A stretch of 64,000 bases of DNA from Rutidosis leptorrhynchoides (lineage: Eukaryota > Streptophyta > Magnoliopsida > Asterales > Asteraceae). This document shows positions 25,151 to 36,029 of this stretch, piece after piece. The position numbers and the translations under genes are program-made. Every line of letters starts with the position of its first letter. Position 1 is the stretch's first letter. Location: the NCBI RefSeq assembly GCF_046630445.1, contig NC_092341.1, positions 5,024,001-5,088,000 on the forward strand. The letters run 5' to 3'. The notes beneath the pieces were generated by a model. The model worked only from the letters and a program-made list of their open reading frames with translations. It was not told the origin of the DNA and did not search any database.

Positions 25151-26158
25151 GTTAAAGTAAAGTAAAAATAAAGTAAAGGTAAGTTTAAGTATAGTAAAAG
25201 TATAAAACTATGTACGTATAATACGCGTATAAATATATATAATATTAATTTAAATTGTTATATATATTTAATAAAATAAAATATAAATATCGTTATCTTT
25301 ATCATACTGGTTAAGTAATGAGTTGTCAAAAGTGGTTCTAGATATTTATAAAAGTTATATACGTTTTAATAATAAAGTTCTTTTTAAACTGAAAATGTTT
25401 TTGTATGTTTGAAACTAAATCAAATAAATATAATAATTTTGTTTTCCAAAACCAAATATATTTTTAAGAATCATTTTGTTTAAAGGTTAAAATAATGGAA
25501 ATCGTTATATCATAAAATGTTTTAGAAAAGTAGAATCATATATATTCACAATAGGTTTCAAGTTTTTAAATTACAGTTTGTTGGTGAAGCATGGGATAAA
25601 GTTCAAAGGTTAAATAAACGTATGAAATTATCTTAATGAAAAATGTCGAGTTACTTAACTTGTCGATATCCAACATCTAAGTTATTTACACTTCACGTTC
25701 TTACTTATAAATCACTTTACCATTTTCCGAATGTTGTCAAAAAGAATAGATTTCTTAAATCACAGTGGACCTCATAACATAGACCCGTAATCATATCATA
25801 ATGTATCTGATAAATCAATCATTTGATATTATCTTCTAATTTCATCGATAAACATATTGAAACAAATACGTTCATGTAAAGTATTATACGTTTAATACTT
25901 TATTAATATTCTCAAGTTATAATATATATATATATATATACATATATATACATATTTATTTATATATAACGGTTCGTGAATCGTCGGAATTTGGTCGAGG
26001 TTATAATGAATGTATGAACACAATTTAAAATTCTTGAGATTTAACTTAACAAACTTTGCTTATCGTGTCGGAATAATATAAAGATAAAGTTGGTTGGAAA
26101 TTTTCGAGTTGTCACAACTTCACACTAAAAATTCACACTGTCTAGTTAGCAAATAAGT

Positions 26159-26184
26159 GAAAAAAAAAAAAAAAAAAAAAAAAA
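26159..26184. repeat. Poly(A) run
   Basis: About 25 consecutive A within the hAT element just right of A5. Confidence 0.95.
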
Positions 26185-26564
26185 ACTCACACTATAAACC
26201 GACAGCCTTCATTGTTACAAATGGTCTTAATTTGTATGATCAGTGTAAAAAAGTACGGAATGACATTAAAATATATAAATACCGTTTAATGTTTAGTAAA
26301 AGTTTAGCAGAGGCACTTTTTGACCGTTTAGCCTTTTGATTTCCTATCAAAAGTTTTATCGACAAGTCGCAAAGTTTGTCATTAAAAGTTTTTGTGCTAC
26401 CACTAACGAAATGTTCTAGATCCGCCACTGCATGAAACTATTGTTTTAGCTGCAATACTAGTATAAGCTACAGACTTTTTAACTTATGTTGAGGCTGTTC
26501 CCAACGCCTAGATCGTCCAGCTTCTAGCCCTTGAGGACTTGGATGGAATGACTAGCCCTCGTTT

Positions 26565-26889
26565 CAGTGGCGGAACTAGGATTTTTTTCACCAGGGGCAA
26601 AAAAATTAAAATGTAGCAAACTTTTTAGATAAAATATGGAGGTTTTAGGGCAACAATTGAGGTCTTTAGGCAAATTGTGAAGGTTTTTGAGTCAAAATTG
26701 GAGAATTTGAAAGTTTTGGGGCAAAAATTGGAGAATTTTGTGCAAAATTTGAAGGTTTTGAGGCAAAATATGTAGATTTTAGGGCAAAAAAAAAATCCAC
26801 TGGGGGCAAAGTCGAAAAATTCAAAATTTTTACACTGAAAAAAAATCCACTGAGGGCGAGTCCCCTGCCCCCAAGTAGTTTCGCCACTT
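26565..26889. mobile_element. hAT-type MITE, 325 bp, with internal tandem repeats
   Basis: Ends CAGTGGCGGAACTAGG and AGTAGTTTCGCCACTT are inverted repeats. The flanks CCTCGTTT (26557-26564) and CCTTGTTT (26890-26897) are an 8-bp duplication with one change. The interior (about 26635-26790) is a degenerate tandem array of a unit near GAAGGTTTTGAGGCAAAATT. It produces long frames on the minus strand that are not genes. Confidence 0.82.
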
Positions 26890-27007
26890 CCTTGTTTAGC
26901 CCTCCTCAGTCCTGCTCCATTCATGCTGTTTCTTGTCAACAAATAACATAACTCTAGACAAAGCATTGAATTAATATGTTGTACTTTTAGCTAAAATGTG
27001 TGTAACT

Positions 27008-27270
27008 ACCAAAGAAGCAGTGCTTCAACGGTACCCGTCCCTTTGAAGCTGGGGCCCGATGTTTGGAAGCTTTACACAAAATGGCGCAGGTTCGAGTCCC
27101 GGGGGGAGCAATTCCCTCGGAGTATGCCTTCGGGTTAGGCTCGTGCTTGCCACTCATGGGGTATTCGGTGGAGGTGATTTACAGGCATCCGGCTATTACG
27201 GGGTTGGCTTGGTGGGTTGCCATAGGCAACATAGGGTTAAGGTGTCCCTGCCAATCTACACTTTTTACAC
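27008..27270 (+). mobile_element. tRNA-derived SINE
   Basis: 263 bp flanked by perfect 15-bp copies of AAAATGTGTGTAACT (26993-27007, 27271-27285). It contains a consensus B box GGTTCGAGTCC (near 27089) and an A-box-like AGCAGTGCTTCAACGG near the start. It shares GCAGGTTCGA followed by a G-run with the SINE at 14413, so the two may be related families. Confidence 0.85.
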
Positions 27271-27520
27271 AAAATGTGTGTAACTTGTTTAATTAATTAA
27301 TATAATGGATCACAATTTTTATGAGCAAGTATGTCATCATTAGGAGTGTTTAATTCCGATGAGGAAATTTTGATGTGGCGAAAATATTTCATTGATGTGA
27401 CATTTAATCTTGGGGGAAGTATATTATGGTTGGGAGATGACTGAGACCTTATAACTTTACATATAGACATGCCTCTTAATTTAAGTCAAGTTACATTTCT
27501 TCCGAGCACCATTACTCTAA

Positions 27521-28833
27521 GGGCAAATGGCTCGAAAAGGTAACATAAGTTATCCAATTTGACAATCAAGGTAACCCCCAAATCGTGTAAGCCCGAAAAG
27601 GATTTCAATTTAATTTTTGCGCAAGAAAAGGATTGCGTGTTTAAAAATTTTAAAATTGGGGTAATCTTCGTCAAATTCATTAACAATCGTTAGTCAAAAA
27701 TACAAAGTTGGTCCCTGAAATTTCTTAAAAATTTCATCCATCATCCTTTTCATCATCTTCGTGAGCAAAACCTCCATTAACAAACAAAACCTCCATTACT
27801 ATACTTGTATAATGCAATCCAAAGTCAAATCTTAAACCATCAATCCCTTCATCACTTTCATTCTTATCTTCATACTCAAATTAAAAACACATCATTAACC
27901 CTACCTAAAAAATTTAACAAAAAAAAAAAAAAAGCTAAATTTTTTTTTACTAAATAAACATACATGGCTAAAAACATCCACGTAGCCTTCTAAAAGTTTG
28001 ATGATGTTAACATTTTGATACACAAGTCCAAAGTAATTTACTTGTTACACTCGATTGGGCCAAAAACAGTAACAAAATTCAGAATAAATGATGAACAGAC
28101 TAGCGAGTTCATGATGAGCAAAAAAATTAACTTGGCGATTTTGTTGTTTTCAGTCCTAGAATCCTTCACGAAACTTGTTGCAAATCAAGTGTATAACACT
28201 CGACAAACACACACAAAAACCTGAAACATCAAGGATTTCTCGAATTCGATTTATGAACTTGCGGTTGACTTTTGATTTCGAACCTTTGACCTCAAAATTC
28301 ATCCCCAGATAAGCAAATTAGAAGCTAAGACTTTGCATAGAGCTTCACGAGATGAATCTAACGAACTTTGCATTTTTACTTTTCTAAATATGATATTAAT
28401 CGTTCCAGAGACCAAATCACCATAGAACATGAACAACGAACTCGATCTGATTCATCACGAATTTGTTGTTGTTAAAGGACTATGATGATTCTCGAACGTC
28501 AAGTTTTTGTTTAGAAATTATATTCATTATTCAGATCTCAATTTGAGCAACGAACTCGATCTGATTCTCGAACGTCAATAATCAATTGTTAATTAAGATA
28601 ATAGATAGGACTTTTGGTACAATTTATTAGGAAACTTCAGGGACCAAACGTGTATTTTTGACTAACGATTGTTAATGAATTTGACGAAAATTACCTCAAT
28701 TTTAAAAATTTTAAATACGCAATCCTTTTATTGCGCATAAATTAAATTGAAATCCTTTTCGGACTTACACGATTTGGGGTTACCTTGACTGTTAAATTGG
28801 GTAACTTATGTTACCTTTTCGGGCCATTTACCC
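27521..28833. mobile_element. Non-autonomous Mutator-like element with long inverted repeats
   Basis: 1313 bp with inverted terminal repeats of about 200 bp starting GGGCAAATGGCTCGAAAAGG on the left. Perfect 9-bp duplications TTACTCTAA flank it (27512-27520, 28834-28842). These are the hallmarks of Mutator-like elements. The interior of about 900 bp has no transposase and two copies of ACGAACTCGATCTGATTC. A frame at 28015-28224 is open for 69 codons but unrecognised, so a captured gene fragment is possible but not shown. Confidence 0.9.
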
Positions 28834-28842
28834 TTACTCTAA

Positions 28843-29085
28843 CTAGGAAAGTTAAGGATAAAACACTACAAAATCTTCATTTTTAAAATTATAGTATTGA
28901 ATTTCCCATTCAATATGTGAGCTATTAGTATCAGTATTTACATTTTGAGAATACAGTTTAGTCAAATATAATTAAGATCAGTTAGAATATGTATCCTCAT
29001 TTAAATAGAATTAGAATTAGAATAGAATTGTTTGGCCTTCAACCTTCATCTCAATAGCACCAACCTCTACATACCCATCCAAAGA
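28843..29085. other. Intergenic spacer, no gene seen
   Basis: Short unique-looking AT-rich sequence between two elements. Confidence 0.6.
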
Positions 29086-29093
29086 GTATACAC

Positions 29094-29290
29094 CAGTGGC
29101 AGAATATAGTGTACTTCGGAGGGGGTATCCGCCCCACCTGGATTTAACGGGAAAAATAAAATTTACACTAAAAAATTGAAAATTTTACTAATAAATAAGA
29201 TTTTTTTTAGTGTTTACCCCTGCTGACAATGAAAATTTATTAAATTTTTACATCCGCCCCATCTGTACTCCGGTTCAAGTTCTGCCACTG
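29094..29290. mobile_element. hAT-type MITE, 197 bp, young copy
   Basis: Ends CAGTGGCAGAA and TTCTGCCACTG are perfect inverted repeats, flanked by perfect 8-bp duplications GTATACAC (29086-29093, 29291-29298). It aligns through its whole length with the older copy at 13718. Confidence 0.93.
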
Positions 29291-29298
29291 GTATACAC

Positions 29299-29788
29299 AA
29301 ATCTATAAAACGTTATGGTTGAACAAAAATTGAACATTCTTGTGTGGTTTTCTTTGAGATATTATTTGGCACTAGCTTTTAATGTCTGTTGATAATCTTT
29401 TAAAAATTGGCACATATGCAAGATGCTTCAAGCGGTGTTCAAGAGGATGTGTGTTACACACTTGCACTCCAAAGAGTCTACATTTTGGCCACACACTTTA
29501 TTCACCACATACATGACTAATATATAGTCGGATTTACAAACGGAACAGACTCACGATCCTATCTTCTATCCTTAAGAACCGATATCACTCACGCACGTTT
29601 CAGTCTACTCTTCCACTTTAAGTATGAAACTTGGTGAACAATATAATACCAATTCTAATTCCATATACTAATACGAAGAAACATTAATTAAAACCATAGT
29701 ATCATTTAGTTAATATACTACTTAACTACCAAATAAATTGCTGTACTAAACTAAACATGAGTGATCATGCACATTGATAGTAGCATAA
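29299..29788. other. Intergenic, no gene seen
   Basis: Nothing recognisable; it ends at CCAAT, the left target duplication of the copia element. Confidence 0.6.
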
Positions 29789-29793
29789 CCAAT

Positions 29794-30196
29794 TGTTGGA
29801 CGCGGTATACTAGCCTCAAACGCGACAGATGTGACAGAACGAGGTGTCTGAAGGTGTAACGTTTGAAGTTGTTTTGTCGCGTGTGGATGCAGTTGGTCGC
29901 GTGTCGCGACAGGTCATCGCGAAATGCGATGATGTGCGTAGCCAGCAAGTTATTAAATTGTTTCCTAATTTTGATTAGCACTATAAATATACCTATTTTA
30001 ATCCGTAACCCTATGCACGAAAAATGAATAAAAAAGCTCTCTAGTTGGCCGTGGACTAAAGCAATCACACCGATTGCATATAACCACGTAATATCTTGTG
30101 TCGTTTTCTTTTCTTGTTGTTATTCTGTCCGTTTGTCGTTTGTGGGATCACAATCATTCGATTGGTGGTCGTTGTTGGGTCCATAAATTCCTAACA
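29794..30196 (+). repeat. Copia 5' LTR
   Basis: 403 bp, TGTTGGACGCGG to CCTAACA. It holds dyads TGTCGCGACA (29902-29911) and CATCGCGAAATGCGATG (29915-29931), then CTATAAATA (29981-29989). It lacks the hairpin segment found at the start of the 3' LTR. Confidence 0.85.
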
Positions 30197-30197
30197 A

Positions 30198-30212
30198 CTG
30201 GTATCTAGAGCA
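30198..30212 (+). promoter_or_regulatory. Primer binding site of the copia element
   Basis: CTGGTATCTAGAGC two bases after the LTR matches the initiator-Met complement TGGTATCAGAGC except for a small change in the middle. Confidence 0.8.
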
Positions 30213-30232
30213 CAAGGTTCGTATTGGGCACG

Positions 30233-31641
30233 ATGACGGACGAAAGAAAGTTTAGGATTGATCGGTTCGATGGGAAAGATTTTGGTTTCTGGAAGATGTA
30301 AATAGAAGACTATTTGTACCAGAAAAAATTACACTTACCACTAGAAGAGAAGAAGCCTGATAGCGTTAAACAAGAAGATTGAGATCTCCTGGATCGCCTA
30401 GCTTTAGGGGCGGTTAGGATGTCTCTTGCAAAAAAACGTTGCTTACAACGTTATTAACGAGAAGACTACGTTTTGGTGTTTAAAGGCACTTACAAACATG
30501 TATGAAAAACCTAACGCTGCTAATAAGGTTTTTCTCATGCGTCAATCGTTCAACCAAAAGATGAAAGAAGGTGCGTGTGCTGCAGATCATATCAATGATT
30601 TTAACAATCTCATTACAAGATTGGCCTCGGTGGAGATTGTGTTTGATGATGAACTTCAGGCACTGATTTTGCTTTCGTCTTTGCCTGAAAGTTGGTCGGG
30701 TACAGTTACTGGTATTCGTATGTTGAAAACAGTTTCAGAAACACCACAGCACAATGGGGTTACCGAACGCATGAAACGTACGCTTAATGAGCGTGCTAGG
30801 AGTATGCGGTTAACTGCGGGTCTACCAAAGATGTTTTGGGCAGATGCCGTGAACACGACAGCTTATTTGATTAACAGGGGACCATCAACACCGTTAGAGT
30901 TTCGAATCCCAGAGGAAGAGTGGATCGGTAAAAAGGTGAGTTTGGCTCACTTAAGGGTTTTCGGTTGTAATGTGTATGTGAAAACCAAATACATTGACAA
31001 AGACAAGCTTGAAGCTAAATCAAGAAAATGTACTTTTATCGGGTATGGGTTGGATGACATGGGTTATAGGTGTTGGAACAATGAGGCGAGGAAGGTGATT
31101 CGTAGTAGAGATGTTACTTTTGATGAAAGCTCGTTGTATGGCACCAAGGTAACGGTTAATTCTAATCATAGTCCGGTTATGCTTGATGAGTTTGTTGATG
31201 TGAATACAGGTTCTAGTGGGAGTTCAGGAACTATTGAATTGCCGATTGACGGTGAGGATCAAAGTGATGGAGATGATTCGGAGAGTGGTGCTAACTCCGA
31301 AAATGATGAGAGCTATATTGGTGGGGATGATGGTGACTTAACTCGATCACCACCACCCGTTACTCCACCATTGAGACGCTCTAGTAGAACGCTCAAACCT
31401 ACTGTTAGGTTTTCTCCATCAGCAAACTATTTGCTCTATACCGAGAATGGTGAACCCGAGAGTTATTTTGAAGCAAGACACTCAAAAGAATCCATACAGT
31501 GGGAGCTTGCTATGAAAGAAGAGATGGGGTCACTTATCAAGAATAAGACATGGTCTTTAGTGAAATTATCTCCAATGAAAAAGGCATTGCACAGTAAATG
31601 GGTCTTTCGGGTCAAAGATGAGTTGAACGGGAAAAGCGGTA
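30233..31641 (+). pseudogene. Copia gag fused by deletion to the end of integrase
   Basis: ATG at 30233 starts a copia gag (MTDERKFRIDRFDGKDFGFW). Stops follow at about 30299 and 30378, and a frameshift near 30427. From there a 406-codon frame is open to 31646. It first holds gag helices (KALTNMYEKPNAANKVFLMRQ, SSLPESWSG). At about 30715-30735 it jumps directly into the integrase end (TPQHNGVTERM, FWADAVNTTAYLINRGPS), then the Pro/Ser/Asp-rich linker and the start of reverse transcriptase (WVFRVKDELNGK). The zinc knuckle, protease, integrase HHCC finger and most of the catalytic core are missing. A one-base loss just before A2 puts the reverse transcriptase frame out of register. Confidence 0.88.
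31637..31641 (+). repeat. Target duplication CGGTA, left of A2
   Basis: Matches TGGTA at 34463-34467 with one change. Reverse transcriptase codons continue on both sides of the insertion. Confidence 0.8.
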
Positions 31642-31818
31642 TGTGATGACCCGGAAATTTCTGACCAAATTTAAACTTTTTCTTTAAATGATTTAATGTT
31701 TTCGACACGATAAGCAAAGTCTGTAATGTTGAGTCTCAAAGTTTTGGAACTATATTCATGTAATCAATTATTCTTTGACTGTTCTCGAAGATTCACGAAC
31801 AATATATATATAACTTAA

Positions 31819-31918
<100 letters not shown>

Positions 31919-32533
31919 ATTTCAAGTTATTTAGTAAACGATATTAACATTCGATTATTTATTCGATTAATATTTAGATAAGTTAACTAAAACGTTTAAG
32001 ATGAACCAGTAAAACACTAATTTGCTAAAGTATTTTCGAATTGCTACATTACCCGAAAAGCTACAGTGTTTTCGAAAATCACTATTTGCTACAGTAAAAA
32101 AACTTTGCTACAGTAACTTTGCTACAGTAAAACACTATTTTAAAATGAAAATGTATATATTATATATATATTAACAAATAGCGAGACGATGATTTATAGA
32201 AGTAAATGACCAAAACATTCGAAAGTTTAAGATATACTATGAGTGGTATAGTTTATGGATAATTTAAGGCTATATTTTGACAATGGTACGTGACACGAAA
32301 CGTAAAATGCAAGTTTTCTAAATGTACGAAAGGATGTTCGAAAAACCGAAAACGGGACATAAGTCGAGTGACAACGTACGACTTATCGGAACAAAAATTA
32401 CAAGTTAACTATGCACGTGAATTTAATATAATATATAATTAATTATATAAATTAAATATATTATATTTATATTTATATTAAATAATCATGTCGACAAGCA
32501 AAAATACAAACGATTGTGAGCTGGCTGAGGGTC

Positions 32534-32610
32534 TCATGCGATCGCATGAGAATCCCATACAAATCTCATGCGATCGCATGAGGTGCTGGGACAGAAATGT
32601 TCCTATAAAT
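32534..32610 (+). promoter_or_regulatory. A2 promoter core: paired dyads and TATA box
   Basis: CATGCGATCGCATG at 32534-32547 and 32567-32580, 33 bp start to start. Both are extended to 16 bp by flanking T..A (TCATG..CATGA). CTATAAAT follows at 32603-32610. Confidence 0.65.
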
Positions 32611-32712
32611 TGATCGATTTCTGGTTCATTTTCTCAATCTATATCGATATCTCTCTATATATATTATTATTATTAATATTATTAATATTATTATTATTAT
32701 TAATATTATTAA

Positions 32713-32802
<90 letters not shown>

Positions 32803-33620
32803 GATTAATATTATTATTAATCTTATTATTATTATTAGTATATACATCAAATACTACGACGAGGTTATGTCCAAACGATTTCAAAAATGGTTTTCAAGCA
32901 GGATAGAGCTAAGGAAATTATGGGTAATGTTCGGGGGTATATTTATGAATCAAACCTAGTATTTATCATCTCCGTTACGTCAACGTACTTTCCTACAATA
33001 TTGAATCTCAATATTGATACGTAAGCACTCATATTTTATCTTTTATATATTAATTGTGTATCCATGTCTAGTGCTCGAGTATATATATTTATACATACGT
33101 GTATGCTAAATTTTGTCGTTAAACAGTTTATAATAGATCACGAATTAAATACATATATTACTAGTAAAAGGTATATGATACACATGTTTTTGAAAAGCTG
33201 GCGAAAAATCAATAACTTTTCATTTAGATATCGAATAGTTTCGATGAACGGATTAAAAGATATGATCAAATGAGTTATAATTGACGTTAATTGGAATTGC
33301 TTTTGAATCTGCAATTAATATTTAAACAACTTGTTTGTAAGATTGATAAATTAGATTTTTGAATATTACCAAACGAGTAAATGAATCCTTATATAAGGTA
33401 TGTCTCGTTTTGTTGAACTATTGTCAAAATTGACTTTTTGAAACGACTTTTGTTAACTTTTACATGTCGGTCTCGAGCATTAGGATTGTGATACACTATG
33501 ACCTGACCTAGCTTGATAAACATTTATTGACCAACATATGTTCTCTAGGTTGAGATCTACGGTTATTTGGTAATTCGAGTTTCGGTCACATTTTGGTGAA
33601 CGACTTTATATGCTGCTAAG

Positions 33621-34116
33621 GTGAGTTTCATTGCTCCCTTTTTAATTACTTTTGTAATATATATTTTTGGGCTGAGAATACATGCAATTTATTTTAAACG
33701 CAATGGATACAAGTACATACTTAATTCTACACTGAGTTTGAACCAAAAATCCCTTAGCTTTGGTAACTAGTAGCTGCCAGTACATAGGATATGGACTGGT
33801 GGGCGCGAATAACAGTATATGGATCCATAGGGCTTGACATCCCCGTCCGAGCTAGAGCGCTAGCCATTTAACGGACGTGTGTTATTTGAGTTTAGGACAC
33901 GTTGGTTTGCGTGTATTAAAACAAATGGGGTATTTATCATTATAACGTTAAAGTTTAGTTACCAGGGTGCTCTGTTATGTAGAATCTATTGATAAACATT
34001 TCTGGATGAAACAACTGAAATCTTGTGATCCACTTTTATATACAGATTATGCGAAACACTAAAACTATGAACTCACCAACCTTTGTGTTGACACTTGTTA
34101 GCATGTTTATTCTCAG
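33621..34116 (+). promoter_or_regulatory. Intron-like module of A2
   Basis: GCTGCTAAG|GTGAGTTTC at 33620/33621 and GTTTATTCTCAG|G at 34116/34117, 496 bp apart. The conserved block with TTGACATCCCCGTC is inside (33739-33845). Confidence 0.4.
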
Positions 34117-34462
34117 GTTCCCTAGAAGTCTTCCACTGTTTGCTTATATGTTAGACAAGCTATGTGCATGGAGTCTTACATGGCATATTTATCAAGGAAA
34201 CGTTGCATTCACCAAATCATCACCATGTATCTTATTTTGACTGCATTGTCAATGGAAGTACTATTGTAAACTATTATTTACGGTGATTGTCTATATGTAG
34301 AAATCATCAGATGTCGAAAATCTTTGATTTAAATATTCATTTATGGTGTGCCTTTTCAAAAGAATGCAATATTTACAAAACGTATCATATAGAGGTCAAA
34401 TACCTCGCAATGAAATCGATGAATGACGTGTTCGTCCATATGGATTTGGAGTGATCGTCACA

Positions 34463-35275
34463 TGGTACAAAGCTCGGTTGGTAGTTAAGGGGTTTCAACA
34501 AAGGGAAGGAGTTGATTATAATGAGATCTTTTTGCCGGTTGTGAAGATGACTACGATTCGATTGGTTTTGAGTATTGTTGCTGCTGATGACTTACATCTA
34601 GAACAATTAGATGTAAAGACTGCATCTTTACATGGGGATCTTAAAGAGGAGATTTATATGGTGCAACCAAAGGGGTTCGAGGTAGTTGGTAAAGAGAGAT
34701 GGGTTTACAAATTGAAGAAAAGTCTGTATGGGTTAAAACAGGCACCACGGCAATGGTACTTGAAGTTTGATGTATTTATGACAAGGAGTGGCTTTACAAG
34801 AAGCGAGTCAGATCATTGTTGTTACTTGAAGAAATTCAAGTCCTCCTATGTTATATTGTTACTTTATGTTGATGATATGTTGATTGCAGGTTCGGATATG
34901 TTAGAGATCAACAGGTTGAAGAGAAAGTTGTCTCACGCGTTCGAGATGAAAGACTTAGGGGCTGCTAAACGGATACTCTGAATGAGTATTGAAAGGAATC
35001 GGGTTGAAGGTACTTTAACTTTATCTCAAACCAAGTATATTGAGAAAGTGTTAGAGCGGTTCAACATGGATGATTCAAAGGCAAGATCCGTGCCTTTAGG
35101 CGGTACTTTAAAGTTAACGAAAAGTCAAGCACCTACAACGGAAGTAGACAAGGAGGAAATGGCTCAAATTCTACGCGTTAGCAGTGGGCAGTATTATGTT
35201 CGCAATGATTTGTTCAAGACCCAATATAGCTTATGCAGTAGGAGTAGTGAGTCATTTTATGTCGAATTCGGGTAA
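34463..35275 (+). pseudogene. Copia reverse transcriptase, second half
   Basis: After A2 the reverse transcriptase resumes with YKARLVVKGFQQREGVDY. The first catalytic Asp is in the LEQLDVKTASLHGDL motif, where Ser replaces the usual Phe. The box YVDDML near 34869 keeps both Asp residues. An in-frame TGA at 34979-34981 replaces a Gly codon common in relatives, and the following frame (MSIERNR..) runs to 35275, where a shift throws it out of the RNase H frame. Inactive by decay; the active-site box itself is intact. Confidence 0.88.
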
Positions 35276-35801
35276 AGAGCATTAGGAAGGTATAAAGTGG
35301 CTTTTGCGCTACTTAAAAGGTACTTCTAAAATGGGGTTGCAATTCACTAAAGGTGATTCCATTTTGAGAGGGTACGTTGATGCTGATTTGGGTGGTTGTG
35401 ACGATTCGGGTAGAAGCACTACGGCGTATGTTTTCACGGTTGGTAAGACGACGGTTAGTTGGATGTCCAAACTTCAAAGCTTTGCTGCGCTGTCAACAAC
35501 GGAGGCTGAGTATATAGCAGCAGCAGAAGCTTGCAAAGAACTTGTATGGCTGAAGAATTTTATGTTTGAGTTGGGACGAGATCAAAGTGCTATTCATTTG
35601 GTGAAGAACCCGGTGTTTCATGGTCGTACGAAACACATAAAACAAAGGTATCATAAAATTCGCGAACTTATTGAAGATGGTACTTTAGTTGTCAAAAAAA
35701 TTCTTGGTACAGAGAATCCTGCTGATATATGTACTATGGTGGTTACGATCAGAAAGTTGAAGCTTTGCATAGCTTCAACTGGTCTTCTTGTTACTTGATG
35801 A
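35276..35801 (+). pseudogene. Copia RNase H
   Basis: Copia-type RNase H with the usual landmarks: MRYLKGTSKMGLQF, GYVDADLGGCDDSGRSTTAYVF with its catalytic Asp, STTEAEYIAAAEACKE with Glu, and TKHI..RYHKIREL near the C-terminus. Relatives end in an ADI(F/L)TKPL motif; here it reads ADICTMVVT, so the end is degraded. The sequence 35802-36027 is non-coding 3' region. Confidence 0.85.
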
Positions 35802-36022
35802 AAGAAGACGTCAACCAGAGAGTTCTAAGGGTTATTGGTATTGATTTCAACAAGTAGTGTTGAAGACCTTGTATCGAAAGTCTGCTCTTCCAGCGATGTT
35901 GAGTTTGCGTGTTCCATGTTTGATTGGCGGTATGAGAGGTGGTTCGACGTTCTTGGTTGAAATGGTGAGTTTTGGGGTTGACGAGATTTCTGGGTTTTGC
36001 TCTCCTTTGAGTGGGAGATTGT

Positions 36023-36029
36023 TGGATTG
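36023..36029 (+). repeat. Overlapping target duplications TGGAT (for B) and GATTG (for gypsy element 2)
   Basis: TGGAT (36023-36027) matches 48051-48055 right of B. GATTG (36025-36029) matches 44788-44792 right of gypsy element 2 and consists of GAT from the B duplication plus TG, the first two bases of B. This fixes the order: B first, gypsy element 2 second. Confidence 0.92.

Larger units (their letters stand above)
22297..26116 (-). mobile_element. Divergent A-type solo LTR, copy A5
   Basis: On the minus strand it begins TGTGACAACTCGAAAATTTCC and ends CGGGTTCTTTCA. The flanks ACTAC (22292-22296) and ACTTC (26117-26121) are a 5-bp duplication with one change. At 3820 bp it is longer than other A copies because of AT-rich simple repeats (about 23400-24440). 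It shares with A the segment around the complement of CCGTTGCGTCTACGTACC, and the splice-like module. It lacks the paired CATGCGATCGCATG dyads and its conserved block is closer to B. It is probably a separate subfamily. Confidence 0.8.
21083..26430. mobile_element. Non-autonomous hAT element, interrupted by LTR A5
   Basis: Ends CAGGGGCGGATCCACC and TCTAGATCCGCCACTG form inverted repeats, and the flanks are the 8-bp duplication CATGAAAC (21075-21082 and 26431-26438). Without A5 and its duplication the element is about 1.5 kb. CAGNGGCGGA ends with 8-bp duplications are classical for plant hAT elements. No transposase coding is seen. Subterminal repeats include GTGCAACCAGT twice near the left end. 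Confidence 0.88.

Noticed and set aside
26625-26966. 113-codon frame with repeated Phe-Cys-Pro-Lys-like units
   Set aside because: Arises from the degenerate tandem array in a hAT MITE, and runs out of the element into flanking sequence.
27059-27296. Short frames in GC-richer DNA at 27.1 kb
   Set aside because: Lie within a SINE bounded by 15-bp duplications.
32568-32906. Leu-rich, Ile-rich and Asn-rich frames on both strands
   Set aside because: Direct products of the (ATT)n microsatellite of A2.
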